Assembly: GCA_037954235.1 (NCBI GenBank)
Contig: JBBMOA010000021.1
Location: 22,166,125-22,230,124, forward strand
Length of the DNA: 64,000 bases
Direction: 5' to 3'
Origin: Aulostomus chinensis
Taxonomy: Eukaryota; Chordata; Actinopteri; Syngnathiformes; Aulostomidae
The stretch's first letter is position 1. Each line of letters begins with the position of its first letter. Shown here piece after piece: positions 34,393 to 47,180 of the stretch. The notes under the pieces are model-generated. The model saw only the letters and a list, made by a program, of their open reading frames with translations, made no database searches and was not told where the DNA came from. The position numbers and the translations under genes are program-made.

Positions 34393-35333
34393 GTGAGTTA
34401 TAGTGCCACCATCTGGCCAGTTGCAGTAATCTGTAACTGCAGCGTTTGTATCTGTCCAGTTACTGAGCCGTGTGTGAAGCTCATTGTAGCTCACAAAGGT
34501 TTGAAGAATGTTCATAATAAACCAGTAGGCCACTACCCCTTCAGGCTTGTAACTCTAATAACTTTTTTCCTTCACACAAAGTAAAAAATAAATATGAATT
34601 ATTATATTTGCTGTGGGGAAAGCATGCCAGACGGCAGTTTAAAATGTCAGGTATAAAACAAGGTTTTATGTATCAGCCAGCGACAATAAGAAGCAACAGT
34701 GTTAGTTTGGAGAAAATAACAAATTATAACCTAAATTACAAATGAACCCTCTACAATGCTTCAAAGAGCTCCTGCACACATGATCCAGAATAATATTGCA
34801 AAATCAATAAAAATACACATCAGTGCTGCTCACACATCTACATTCACTGCAGCCAAATTGAAGTATTTACCATCAGCTTCCCCATAATCCACCATATTCA
34901 TTTTGGTGCTATAATCAGCAGCAGTGGCGGCATAAAAGATGGTTTATATATCACAGTGGGACAGGAACCTAAACATGGATTATAGGGAGATGTTTTATTC
35001 TTGCCGCTGGATAACGTGTGTGGTGGTGGAGGTGTTTAAGTTGGCTCTGGCTTTAACACCATGGAAATCAGCTTATATACACCGGCTATTTTCCTCGAGT
35101 TGATGTGAATGCATGGCCTCTGTTTTTCTATCTTATACTGATGATACTGCAGCAGGGATTACAAAGATATACAAGCCGCTGTCGCCTGATCTGATGCTCG
35201 TATTCATTCAGAAGATCATTCCTTCACTTGGTGTTTAAACCTCCACCCAGGCTCAAAAGCCATCTGTGAACCGCCCTTTCTTTCAATAACCGCAAAATAT
35301 ATATTTAAAAAAAACTATCCTGCTTGAACTGAG

Positions 35334-35336
<3 letters not shown>
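34393..35336. other. Intronic DNA, nothing recognised
   Basis: A/T-rich sequence without exons or a classified repeat, apart from a possible transposon remnant just after the exon-like segment. Confidence 0.35.

Positions 35337-35413
<77 letters not shown>
35337..35413. repeat. (CA)n microsatellite
   Basis: About 38 uninterrupted CA units. Confidence 0.97.
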
Positions 35414-35415
<2 letters not shown>

Positions 35416-38400
35416 ATGCATACACACTCCTATTGTTGCAAATTGGACACAGACTTGTTTCAAGCCAAGGCGAGGCATTATATTTGTTCATCTGACAGGA
35501 GAGGTGGAGAATCCACCCTCGTAAACACAGTAAAGTCCCCTCATCGCCTGTGATGTGGGCTCTGGTAACCAGCCGACAGCCAATCCAGCGAGATGAGGAG
35601 GCTCTGATCTCATTTCTGCCTTTTTCTAACAGTGGAGATAATTCAATCAACGGATCCTTTGCTGTCACAGTTAGTCCTGACCCTTCTGTTATACTGTCAA
35701 CAAAAAGGAAAGTGAATCCACTCAGTTGTCACGCAGACAAGTGATTTTCAAACTGAATTTGAAGCTTCTTGAGATGACCTTGATGTCTACTGGGCTGGAA
35801 TACTCCTCTACAATCACAGACGCGGGCAAATTGCAGCCCTTCCCATAATCTGTCACTGCAGCTGCAATGCTTAGTTGATTAAACAGTTAGATTACAGTTG
35901 TCAGGACCCCACCGCCACCGCCTCCCCCACCCCTCTTCGTCACACTATGTCAATTTGATAAGAACAATGCCAAAGCTTAACATCCACCATTAGAATGAAA
36001 ACACAGTTCTGTTTTTTTTTCTTAAATGAGGCTAAATAAGTTAAAAACTGACTGTTGCAGTATTTCATTGACTTATTGTCTGTTTATTGAAGTCATTCTC
36101 ATAATAAATTCATAGTTATTCCTGCGAAAGGTGATGCATAATTTATATGAGGCAGGAGGAGAAAGAAGCAACACATTTGCAGCTGTGTTTCAGGTGAAAA
36201 AACAGTCGGTTTTAGTGAACAGTCTGGATTTTTTAAAGATGTTTCAAGCCGAATGATTGGACTTTTTCCCCTAGTTTCTGCTGAAAACACTGGGTGTACT
36301 GGGTGTGGTGGCAGGACACTTCCAGCTGTTAATCATGAAGAATTTAATTTTAATCCAAACCTAAACATACCTTAATCACAGCTTTGTCAAGATGGTTGTA
36401 AAGTGTTATGGGTGCCATGTTGGAAGCATCCACAGCACCACACAGCTACGTTGGACATCACCAATTCATAGGAATATACACAAATGAACTGAACATAACT
36501 TTTCATAAAGAAATCATACCATGCATGCAAATCCTACCAAGGTTTCATGAGAACACCTAGTTGTGTGTTGTGTTGGTGTTTAGGTGAGACTGGCGAATTC
36601 TGGTCAGGACTCCCTTCCGCTGCCCTGCTGAGTCTAACCCTCCATGGGATGAAATCAACTCACTCTGCAGTATTTGTGGTTCAGCGGCACCATGCTGGGC
36701 AGGCGACAGGTGTGTTTCTGGTGTTTGTGTGCCGCCATCATGTTGGAAAGAGATGAACATTGGCGTGTCCACCTGGGTGTCACGCTTCCATCGGAGGTGG
36801 AGCTGATTAACATCCGTGACAGCTCCAGAGTCATGGCGGGTACCTTCACGCTAGCAACACAGCCAGATGTTCCTGGCTTTACTCCGGTGTGAAGGGTATT
36901 ATCTATACAGCAATGATGATTCCATACTTGTAATATGATTATAATCAGTTATCCTTGTACACTGATTGATTCGGATACTTTGGTGCAGTGGAGGAAAACA
37001 ACAGTGAACTAAACACTTACTTTTGTGCTTGGGGTTGTGTTTCTGTCCACCTGGCAAATGAAAGTCCAATATTCTCTCTGTTTTTGGCTTTGTTTTTGCT
37101 CTCGATTAACTCCTGAGGGAAATCTGGCATCTGAGCTGCTTAATGCTCCACTATGCTCCAGTTTGTTGCTAACTGCCTGTTTGTTGTTTTGTGCTGAGCA
37201 GGCGCTGTAGAATGAGTTTTTCTAATACAGTGAGACTCTGAGGGTGGAATTGCAGGCAGACAGCTGAAGACTGAGCTGAAGTCACTAATTCTCTGTAGCT
37301 CCACTCAAGTGACGTCTCTGACATTATACACTGACATTTTTAGACAAAAATATCACTTTGGATATTGATTGACTTCAAAAACAAATTTCTAAAGGTCACA
37401 AACAGCACAAACACTTGAGACCTGCTTGAGTCGTGTAATTAATCACGATGAACATCTAGACTAAATTACAGAGGTGTTCGTCTTTAGAGTTTCTGAATCA
37501 GTTCATTCAAAGACGAAGGTACAGACGAGTCACACAGACTTGGTGTTGTTCCTGATGGATTAATCTCCAAAGAGACATAAATGTCACTGTTGCAGAAACT
37601 GCTTGAGGTTCAAATGGTTCATCCAAAATCTTGTTGTTGGTTCTATTTATTTTTTGTAGTATGAGTGATAAGTAAGTATAAAGTGTAAAAGTCAGAGCTG
37701 AAAATGTGATAATTATGATCAAGCGGGCATGAATGTAGGAGTCTCAAGGTAAGATGGCGGCAGCAATCTTAATGGCGCTGGGATATTGCCTGGAGAGAGC
37801 TGGAGGATGATTTGTTTCTGCTTACAAGAGTCATGGCCCATAATGCTTTCCCGGAGGAGGTTAGATCTAATGTAGTGGACCTTTATTGGCTTCCGTGATT
37901 AATTTTTCTAATGACCTGCGGCCTCCCTATGCTCACTTATCTTCCCTGAGAAGGATAATGATGGAGCCACCGTCATATCGGAGTTGTTTCCAGCGTGTTC
38001 CAGACTTAACCTGTAGAATTACCTGAAAGCTTTCCACTCCATCCATGACTGGGACTGCTGAGTGAACACAGGCTTCACAGTAGAGCTCTCCAAAACTCCC
38101 AGACTAAAATAATGTCAGTCTAAGTATTTGAAGCTTTGTCAGAACACCAATAACATTTGTAGTATTAGAACTATGCATAACAAGTATACTCTATTTAATC
38201 CCTGGAATATAATAGATTCTGTCCAGGTGGCTCTCCTAAAAGTAATTATTAATCATGTGCAGTGGCAGGACCGTATTAATGCACTCAAGTGGAGAAATAT
38301 GCCTTTGTTATTAACATTCTATGACTTAAAAATGTTAATCTATCCTTGAAAAAAGAGAAGTTGATCATAAGATCTATTTCTGACTTGCCTACATTTAGTG

Positions 38401-41386
38401 AGCCCGTAGTTCCCCTCTACTGATAATGTTTTATGTTTTTATTGAAAATTGTTTCTTAATATGTATATTTTATTTAAAGGTGGAATTAGTGACTTTCTTT
38501 TTTTTATTATTAGTGACAGCAATTGTAATACTTTATCAATTTATTTAATGAAATAGCTGAAAAAACTCCATGAAATTCCTGAGCCAGTTCGCTGTTTGCA
38601 CGGCTGGTGATTTTCATAGCCATTCTAAAATATGCCTCATTTTCTTCATACAGAGTTTCTTGCGCATTGCTTTCCACCTCTACCTGATAAATAAGGCCTC
38701 ACAAGAAATGACTTTGCAGACAACAGAACACACATGCCAATGATCCAGCCAATTATTTTGCGTATTTTACACTTAACACAGAGGAAGCCTGCAAGAGTAA
38801 GAGCGCTTGTAAGATAGAGGTTGTTGAAAATTATGAAGGGTGCAAAAACTGACAGTAATCTTTTTATTCCATAATAAATCTAAAATAAAGCTTTAACAGA
38901 ATAAAAATGTCTTATTAAAACCCAAATCAGAATTATGCGTGGAATGTCATTTTGTTATAAATGATCCAAAAATTAAAATTTCAGTAAGCCTTTAATTAGT
39001 TCTTGTTTTTTACTATCAGAAAATCTGCAGTGTTTATCAGCCTGGAGATGACTCGTAGTTCCCAGGAGTTCATTAAACTCTGCTGTGTCATTGTCTCCCA
39101 AACGATGACAGTAAAAGGAATAAAACAAATTGGTCATTAGAGGATGCATCAACACTCAAAGACAACTTTGCTGGCCATTATTTTGCCATGGTGACTGTGT
39201 GGAATGTTATAAATATCAGGCGGCTTAGATTCCTGTCCCTGGATGATAAAGTGCTGGCTTCCTTAGATATGCTTTTCAAGTAACAAAGCTTACATATTCC
39301 TGTGATGCCAGCAGGCTTCAGGAACTGCCACAGTTCATTAAGACAAGCTCTACAGCCAAGTGACGAGGAACATGTAGGCAAACTGCATGAAGTGCAGCGT
39401 CCTCAGGCAACATCCTCATCATTCAGCGCCGTCTGCCTGCGATCAGGGTGTTTCTACGGCCCCATGACTGAGAGAGACCCTAAAACATCTTAGAAGAGCA
39501 TAATGGTTGAGCGGTGATATATAGCTCAAATTAATGGACATGCAGGAGGATTTTATATACTTAGTATTTAAGCATATAAGCATGTAATAACTGTCACTGA
39601 ACAGCTCTGTAGTGATATGGAATACAGCGTGGAGGCCCCAGGTGAGGCATTGCTGGATCATTGTTCAGCACGTCCTCAGAATAACTTGGTGACTGTTAGG
39701 CGGTTTGCCTGTTCTGATCTTAGCTAGAGTAGCGTTGCCTGACGTGACGCGACGGCAACACTCGAGTTAGGTTATGCAAAAAGTAAATGTTTCAATTGAG
39801 AGAGAAATTCAACTCAAAAAAGTACATACAGGACAAAGTACTGAGTGATATATTGAATACAGAGAAACAGAACAAATATAGAACATGAATACAGCAAATA
39901 TTTTCAACTTTTTGACAGATATAAAGTATATTGCACGGTGAAAGACAACGACAGAACATCTAAAACTACTATTCATCCGATGCTCACCTGCTGGTGACGT
40001 TCGTCATTCTTGCTGTCGGCGTTACAGCCTCCTGTCCTACTCTTCTTTTTCCTCTGTATGTACTTATCAGTTTATTTGATGGAGACAATACATTGAAGCA
40101 TCGTTACAGCAAATTAAAATGCAAATGATGCGAAGTATATGGGAAATCTGGCCATGATTAATTTGCAGGCTTTGGCTCTGATGAGGCTTTTTGGGAAATT
40201 AAATGCATGATACACCATTTTGATACTGACATTAAAATCAGCAAATAAATGAGCAGGAATGCATAAAGAAATACAGAAGAATAAAACTATAAAACTTAAA
40301 TCGATGAGAGCAGCAAAAACAAGGAGATATATAAAATGATAGCTTAGTTTTCACAGATGTGTATTGGTTCAAGTTCTACAGTGTAGTTTTGCCTCAACAT
40401 TAAAAGCTTTGAAGTTGGTCAACCAAATCTGTGGGTTTAAACATGCGAATCAATCATGAGTTGGAAACACAAACACAGAAGTTACGATGATCTCAACTGG
40501 TTTACAATCCTTTGGCAAGATTGACGTGGAAAAACATGATTTCACACTCAAAATCAGTTTCAGCAGCTGCAAGTCTGCTGATTTGGTGTGTGAGGAATCC
40601 AAGTCTTATGGCTGCTGGTCCTCCCTCGCTATCGTCTGATTCAACAGTGTTTGGAAGGAGGGGACTGTCATTTAAATTTGAATTGGGGCTGTTTTGGAGC
40701 GCGCATTCATTAATTTATCCTACCTCTTTTTATGTGATGACAAATTGTCTAAGTCAGTTCCAGCTGACTTAGTATGGAAATACCAAGGTCATAATCCACC
40801 CATCCCATTAGACGGATCTTCCCAAGAAATATCCCAGAAAATAACACGAACATTGTGACTGGTAAAGGAAAGCCATGCTTCTGTGGTCCCAAGCTGACGC
40901 TGGAAGTGCTGATTCGAAGCCTTGGTCACGCTGCAGTACACAACAAAAACACAATATGAAAATATGAACTCGCACAGGATTCATTTTAGGTCATTGTGAG
41001 ACCTTAGCTGCAGTGATCAATGAAGCAAAATATTAAGTGTCAAAACGAACAAATGCAGGCACGACTCATTTTCACCTGTGGTTCTCTGGCGGATGATAAG
41101 AGCCAGAACACATTCCAGAGCGTGATTAGATGAAAGCGCCGTCAGTGCTGATGTGAGGCTGACAGTGATGGGCTGGATTTCAGCAGCAAACCACTGAAGC
41201 TGACAGATGGGGAAACAGAGCAGCGAGAGGTACAAAATGAAGGCAAAACGTAAGAAAACACGAGACGTGATCCTTTCTGACTGAAAGATGGAGAGAATTT
41301 AAAAAGTAAATGGCTAAAAATGTGAGAGGTCAGTGGTATTATGCGTGTTATAGTGATGGTGTATGTTCTCTAGTATGGATAGTTAA

Positions 41387-41388
<2 letters not shown>
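35414..41388. other. Intronic DNA with possible conserved blocks
   Basis: No exon recognised. Compact, non-repetitive blocks resembling conserved non-coding DNA lie at about 37745-38040 and 38990-39360. Evidence is texture and lack of repeats only. The rest is A/T-rich and unclassified. Confidence 0.35.
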
Positions 41389-41441
<53 letters not shown>

Positions 41442-41446
41442 TGTGA
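41389..41446. repeat. (GT)n microsatellite
   Basis: About 28 GT units with one A interruption, followed by a short GA-rich stretch. Confidence 0.96.
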
Positions 41447-42649
41447 GAGTGAACAGGAAGAGAGTGAGAGAGACAGAGAAATGGGACTCCACTAGGCCTC
41501 CTATATCTGGGGATAATAGAGCTGTCACAGCGTTTTGACTCAGGGCATTGATTCTGCCTTTAATTGCTTCAGGCCCCGCTGGCTGGATAGCAGTCCAAGG
41601 ATATTAAATGTAATGTATTGTTGCACTAGAACAGTTATGACACTGATCACACACTGATATGTACTCATGTGCTGCAAGTGCCAATAATCCTTTGATCGAT
41701 TGGGGCCGCCCCTGAACAATTACTACAATTGTTTAGCAGCATAAATCAGACGGTGCAGTGTTCTGGGTCCATCCAGCATGGATATTTTGGGGTGTATTCA
41801 CACCTGATGATGATGCACAAGTAGTTCTTTTTCAAAGTCGCTGAGCGTTTCCTTCCTAAGGTTGCTTCCTTTGGGTATATCTGACCACTGCAATCACAAT
41901 GGGAACAAAGCAGCCCAAAATCACCCAGAATTAACACTGACTGACAACGGTGGAGGAGAGACACTTTCCACACCCTGCCTGTCTAAAACTGCACACCAAA
42001 TGAAAGAACAAAGTCTCAGGCATGTATTTTGCATTCATTTCATTTAACTTATTTTAGCTCTATATTATAAACATTAAAATAGTGAGTGGCGACATGTTGC
42101 AGGATAGTTGTCATGTTGGATTTTGTAACAAGTAATGCCATTTTTTGTTTGTTTGGTCTTTTTGTTTCATTTTCAAATGTGAAAAAAATATATATTTGCA
42201 ATGATTTGGTACTAGAACTTCACCATGATATTAACGAGTAGAGGCCCAAAACTAGTATTTAACTTTTTTAAGTCGCGCCCTCTCATGGTGAAAATATTAG
42301 CAATGTGACAATTGATCCATGTGACCCTGGTTTCCCCCCTACACAGCCAACAGGGGGAGCCTATGTGTGAATTTCTTTAAACAAAGATGTAATGGAACTG
42401 ATGTAAATCCCTCCAGTAAGATAATTGTATGTCTATTTGCTCATATTAACATGTTAATACAAGACTTAAACATTACAATTTTGTCACTTTAGCCACTGAA
42501 CTGAAGCAGCGCGATGAGGTAAGGCTGTTAATATGCTAACAAACAACCACATAAGTCATTAGTTCTGAACCTCTGATTGGATAGGCATTGTTGGGTTAGT
42601 CTCTTAGATGCAATGGCCGATGCAACATGCAGAGGTAGTTAAAATACAC

Positions 42650-43760
42650 ACCCCACAACACAATGTAATAGTGGAGCAGCCCAGAGAGACAGAAAGACGG
42701 GCCAAGTAATGACACACTCCTTAATACGGTCTTTGTGGTGTGAAGTACGGGAGATGGAAGTCAGGCACAATCTTCCTGCATTTCCTAAAACGGAGAGATG
42801 GGATTACCGGCGTTTGGCATGTGGATCAACTATGAGGCCTGCCCAACACGTCATCTGTCATTTACCACGCGTACGACTGAGTGAGTCAGGGAGGACTCAA
42901 ACACATCACACAGAGAGAGATGGATGACAGGGCATGGGTGATGCTCGGGATGCCAATGTGCATATGCCCGTCACTGCCATTCCCCTGAGGAGAGCTTTGG
43001 ATGAAGAGAAGCCTTCCACCAGGGACACTGAGCGGCTTCACTCACGCACTGACGTGTGTGACGGCCTGATGATTTCAGCATGCAAAGCATCAGATATCGT
43101 CCTGCACTGAATACATGTGTGTAACAGTGCCTTACCCTTTGAATGCCACCCCTAATGCATTGAAGAATGACGTTCCTGACTGATGCAGTGCACAAATGAT
43201 GCCAATAATGAGCTTCCTCTGCATCTGTGTGGTGAGCAAAACATCCCTGAAGGGAAAAAATACATTGACTGAAGAAAGTTGCAATGCAAATGAGGGATTC
43301 AGACGGTCATACATTCCGTTCTTCAGTAGCAGAGACAGAACGTTGAAATTAACAATGCACAGAGACCCCACACAGCTGATGTAAGGACTGCTGTGTTGAA
43401 AGAACATTGAAGGGGACATGAACTCCTCGGCTGGAGCATGCAGCACCAGAGGTAAATCCCACTGACGGGGATCACAAGACACATTTCTATCATCGGGCTC
43501 CTTTAGCTGGTGTGGAACATCTTCCCTTTCTCCATACCTCATGGCAAGATGAAAAAGTAACAGCATAAAGAGCAGCCGGAAGCATACTATAATCTACTGT
43601 TGTCTGGAGATAAGTGAACACAAGGATGTGATCCAAGCCTCCCTCCACAGCCCAACAATGACACGACGACCATCTACACCGTTTCGTAGAGGGAAGTCTC
43701 ACGCTTTGGCCATCTCGACTGTTTGGAAAAACCTGATTTTCCAGGTACCTCAAGAATTAA
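42650..43760. other. Gene-like but unrecognised region
   Basis: Both strands have long coherent frames: plus 42709-42927 and 43196-43384, minus 43132-43566 and 43490-43753. The minus strand has a good acceptor (tattttttcccttcag, AG at 43247-43248) and a GTAAGG donor at about 43136-43131. I recognise no domain. It may be a decayed transposon, an antisense RNA locus or chance. Confidence 0.25.
43137..43246 (-). other. Exon-like segment on the minus strand
   Basis: The segment starts after a textbook acceptor (TATTTTTTCCCTTCAG) and ends at a strong donor (GTAAGG). One frame is open across it (TTQMQRKLIIGIICALHQSG and neighbours). With splice sites on the minus strand it would be antisense to vstm2a, for example an exon of an antisense non-coding RNA. 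Confidence 0.22.
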
Positions 43761-44668
43761 TGCAGCTCCTCAGCCATAGGTCTACGGTTGGGAGGTGGGA
43801 TTGAGGTGGAGGATTGAGCCATCCCACCGTGCTAGTGTGCCTTTGTGCAGCAGTCACCATCAGATGTGTCATGGTCTGATTTGAGACGCATTCACACACT
43901 CCAGCCAGAGCTACCCGAGATCAGTAGATACTCAAGAATATGCATGAAAGGGAGTTATCTGGAAAAAAAATATAAAGAGATTTATGTACTGATGCAAAAC
44001 AAAGCAGCAAGTATGGATGTGCACATTGTCCCCTTCAATTTCTTCATGCACTCACACTGAGAATTGCATCTTCATTCACCAAACCTGTGCCAAATCAGGT
44101 TGAGGCACAGGCAGCTGAACCATCTGTTTATTTGGGTTTTATTTTTGTCATTATTATTGTGGCAATTTTTAAAGATCCCCTGGGGAAATGCCACATGGCT
44201 CGTCGATATCACACCTTATGGGCTTCATTAACAGTGCCATCATCACAATGAATGCCTCCCACCTGACAGGGGTCATTTTTACTGAATAAAACCCAGTGGC
44301 TGTAGATGTGGTGTGACTTGCAGTGTGTGGTGGGCCGGCTTCTGTTAGAGAAAGCTTGAAGGAGCAGGTCCTCCCCTGTGCTCTTTCCAAAGCCCACTGT
44401 TGGAAAGAGTTTGTGAGGTACAGCCGATTGATCTAGTGTTACATTCCTTTGGAGGGCAAGCAGGAGTTATTGTGTTTGAGAATGACAGGGGATGTGAAAA
44501 CATGTGACTCCCAGGACGAAGGCAGCGAGCCAGAAATGAGGACACACACCGACCAACACGTCCCATTTGAACAGGAGAACGCTCCATTTTTCAAAAATCT
44601 GGTCTGCTGCAGCCACAGTCGTAAACTTCATTCAAAATGGAATGACTGTTCTCCTGCACTAGAAGACG

Positions 44669-44699
<31 letters not shown>

Positions 44700-44701
44700 C
44701 A
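44669..44701. repeat. (GT)n microsatellite
   Basis: About 14 GT units, ending in GCGTGC. Confidence 0.93.
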
Positions 44702-44843
44702 TGTTAGGCCATGGTTTACACTCTAACGCCGTGAGTTGCAGCAGAGGAACAGGGGTCTGCTTCTTGCATTGTGACACATCTCCTTCACATTGAGTTCATC
44801 AGGTGGGCGACTGCAGCAAGCAGAATGTCTGTCCACTGCTCTT

Positions 44844-45106
44844 GGCAGTCCGTCCTTTTCTCATCAATTGTGGTCTATCCAGTCCTCTTCGATGGCGGTC
44901 CGTCCATTCCCCTTTGATGGCAGTCCATCCACTCCTCTTTGATGACGGCCCGTCCACTCCTCTTTGATGGCGGTCCGTCCACTCCCCTTTAATGGTGGTC
45001 CATCCACTTCTCTTCGATGGTGTTCCGTCCACTCCCCTTCGATGGCGGTCCATTTTCTTCTCTTCTCATCAATGGCGGTCCATCCACTCCTCATCAATGG
45101 TGGTGT
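44844..45106. repeat. 25-bp tandem repeat (minisatellite), about 10 units
   Basis: The unit is gatggcggtccgtccactcc followed by ccttt, with variants. Successive units mostly keep 25 bp; one near 45038-45068 is 30 bp. Because 25 is one more than a multiple of 3, three units make a 25-codon repeat, and frames on both strands stay open across it, which explains the 84- and 144-codon minus-strand frames. There is no sign that these are translated. Confidence 0.92.
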
Positions 45107-46419
45107 CAGGTTGCTGAATATTAGTGGGAAATGGAATGTCACATTCATTGATTCAAACATGTGGCAAGGGTGAAGGCCAGTTGTCAACTGGGATGTTTTC
45201 AGCTTCCAGGAGTAGTGTCCACATCTTTGCCAAATGCAGCTGTGAATAATCAAGCTGCAAAATAAATAAATGCAAACGACTTTCTCAAACAGATTCAATA
45301 AACTCTGATATCCTCATGGCGGGGGAATCATGGCAGGGCTGTTGTTTTATACTCAGTACAAACCTGTCTTGTGATGGCCGTGATGTACATCGTATTCAGT
45401 ATGTATATAGAAATTCCTCCCTGCTGAAACATGACTAAATATTGATTGTTCTCATGAATCATGTTATGCTTATAATTAAGTCTGCTGCTTTTAATTTCAC
45501 ATCTTGATGAAGGGTAACATCATCATCTGTGTATAATTCTTCGGAGCGGTTTGTTTTCAAACACTGTCCTGTCTTTGAATGAACATGATGAAAGCAGCTC
45601 TATGATAATGCCAGTTTAATCACTTTTCACACATTTATGTTTATTAATCATAGTCCTGGTAGGAGGTGTATGGAGATCTCACAGAGCAGTTAACATTTCA
45701 TTTTCAGAGAAGTCTACGCCTTCAGACACAGAAAAACAGAAAAACTCCCCATTACACGCTGTGCCACATTCCTTCAGAATTTATGTGTGCAACCTTGCAG
45801 ACAGTCTGGAAAGAACAATTCAATTAAACTCGGTAAAACCTGCATATGCTGCAGTTGGCAGATATTTCCCAGTGGTTTCGAACTGGTAGCTGCCGTGTCA
45901 TACCACAGAGTCATGTGATCAGGAAAAAATAACAATAAAAACCTTAAATGGCCACCTCAACCACAGAGCGTGACACACAACCCTGTTTTTCATCAGCTAT
46001 TAGTTTTATTCCTTCACTTTATTCAGACTACCAATCTCGATGTGTCTTTTTTTCCTTCTCCAATACCTTTTATCATGTTTTTTTATTTTATTTTATTTTG
46101 TATTTTCCCCTGTCTGGAACAATAAGTGCTGTTGGTCCTGAGGCTGTGGAGCTGGTAGAGGGGCTGTCACAAGCTTGTGCAACCGTCAGATTAACATTTG
46201 GCAATTTTCCACTTGAGATGATGAAACGGCAATTTTTGTATTCAGGACCTGCAATTGCTCTCCCAGCAAAGCTCACAATTATTATTACTTACAATTATTA
46301 TTATTATTGTTAGTTAAGTCTTTAAGCTGTTATTCGTTGGACTCAGAGGCTGAGAGGCTACAACAGATTTAAAGTGGATTATAATGAACAGGATGGTGTG
46401 ATGGAGGTGTGACGCAGGA
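45107..46419. other. Intronic DNA, nothing recognised
   Basis: No exon or RNA gene. Short TTA repeats lie at 46280-46310, and a T-rich TTTTA repeat at 46078-46100. Confidence 0.4.
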
Positions 46420-47180
46420 CTAAGGACTGAGCTGATTGGGATCCATATTCAAAGGAAGTGCCGGGTATTTAGAAATGGGCGTGGTTTGTGTGCTGAGGGG
46501 ACTGAACAACCTGGTACTGGACTGAAGAGGTGACCAGGCTTTTACTGTCGTGGTGATGACCCTGATGAACAGCAGGTGGGCCTCATCTGCTTCAGCCACA
46601 GCCAGGAAGCCACACCCTCCTTCACAAGTTGACAGGTGTGGGGGTGGGGAGATGGAGGGCACAGCACAGACCAGCTCTGACAGGGGATCCCTCCACCTGG
46701 CCAGAATCCCAAACCACCTCAAGTGGCTTCTTCGATGCAAGACAACCAAACTTCTCACCTTCTCTCTAAGGAGCCTGATTCCCCACTTGAAGTGGAATGA
46801 AGTGCTGATCCTCATTCCAGCAGCTTCAAACCATTCAGTGAGAGCTGAAGGTCACAGACGAGTGATGCAATCAGGACGGCATCATCCCTAGAGAAGCATA
46901 GCGCAATCCTTATCCCACCAATGCGAACACCCCCACAACCATGACTACACCTCAAAATCCTGTCCATGGAAATCAGTAACAGGGTAGCAGACAAGGCACA
47001 ACCCTAGCGGAGTCCTCCTTACTGCTGAGACGTGGATTTGGATGCAGCACCTGCACCTCCAAGGATCCCGGTCGAAAGCCTTCATCCATATCCACAATAC
47101 AAATGTAGACCAAGTGGGAATAATCCCAGGCATCCTTTAGGAAGCTTCCAAGACTGCACATCTGGATGGCAGCAGGGCGG
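46420..47180 (-). mobile_element. Dead LINE reverse-transcriptase remnant
   Basis: Read on the minus strand in several broken frames, the order matches the C-terminal half of a common teleost non-LTR reverse transcriptase: a VDMDEGFRP segment from the palm region (about 47110-47080), 'VRRTPLGLCLVCYPVTDFHG' (about 47020-46960), LLISMDRI (46970), CDLQLSL in the stretch after the catalytic motif (about 46835), EAAGMRISTS (about 46800) and HLRWFGILARW (about 46720). The catalytic FADD motif is degraded to FSRDD. Many stops and shifts show it is inactive. The clade (RTE/Rex-type) is not certain. Confidence 0.65.

Noticed and set aside
43132..43566. 144-codon minus-strand frame considered as a membrane receptor
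   Set aside because: It crosses a good splice acceptor and has no receptor motif; only the short exon-like part was kept as a candidate.
44844..45106. Regular 25-bp repeats considered as a CRISPR array
   Set aside because: Units are contiguous with no unique spacers, in a vertebrate genome; it is a minisatellite.
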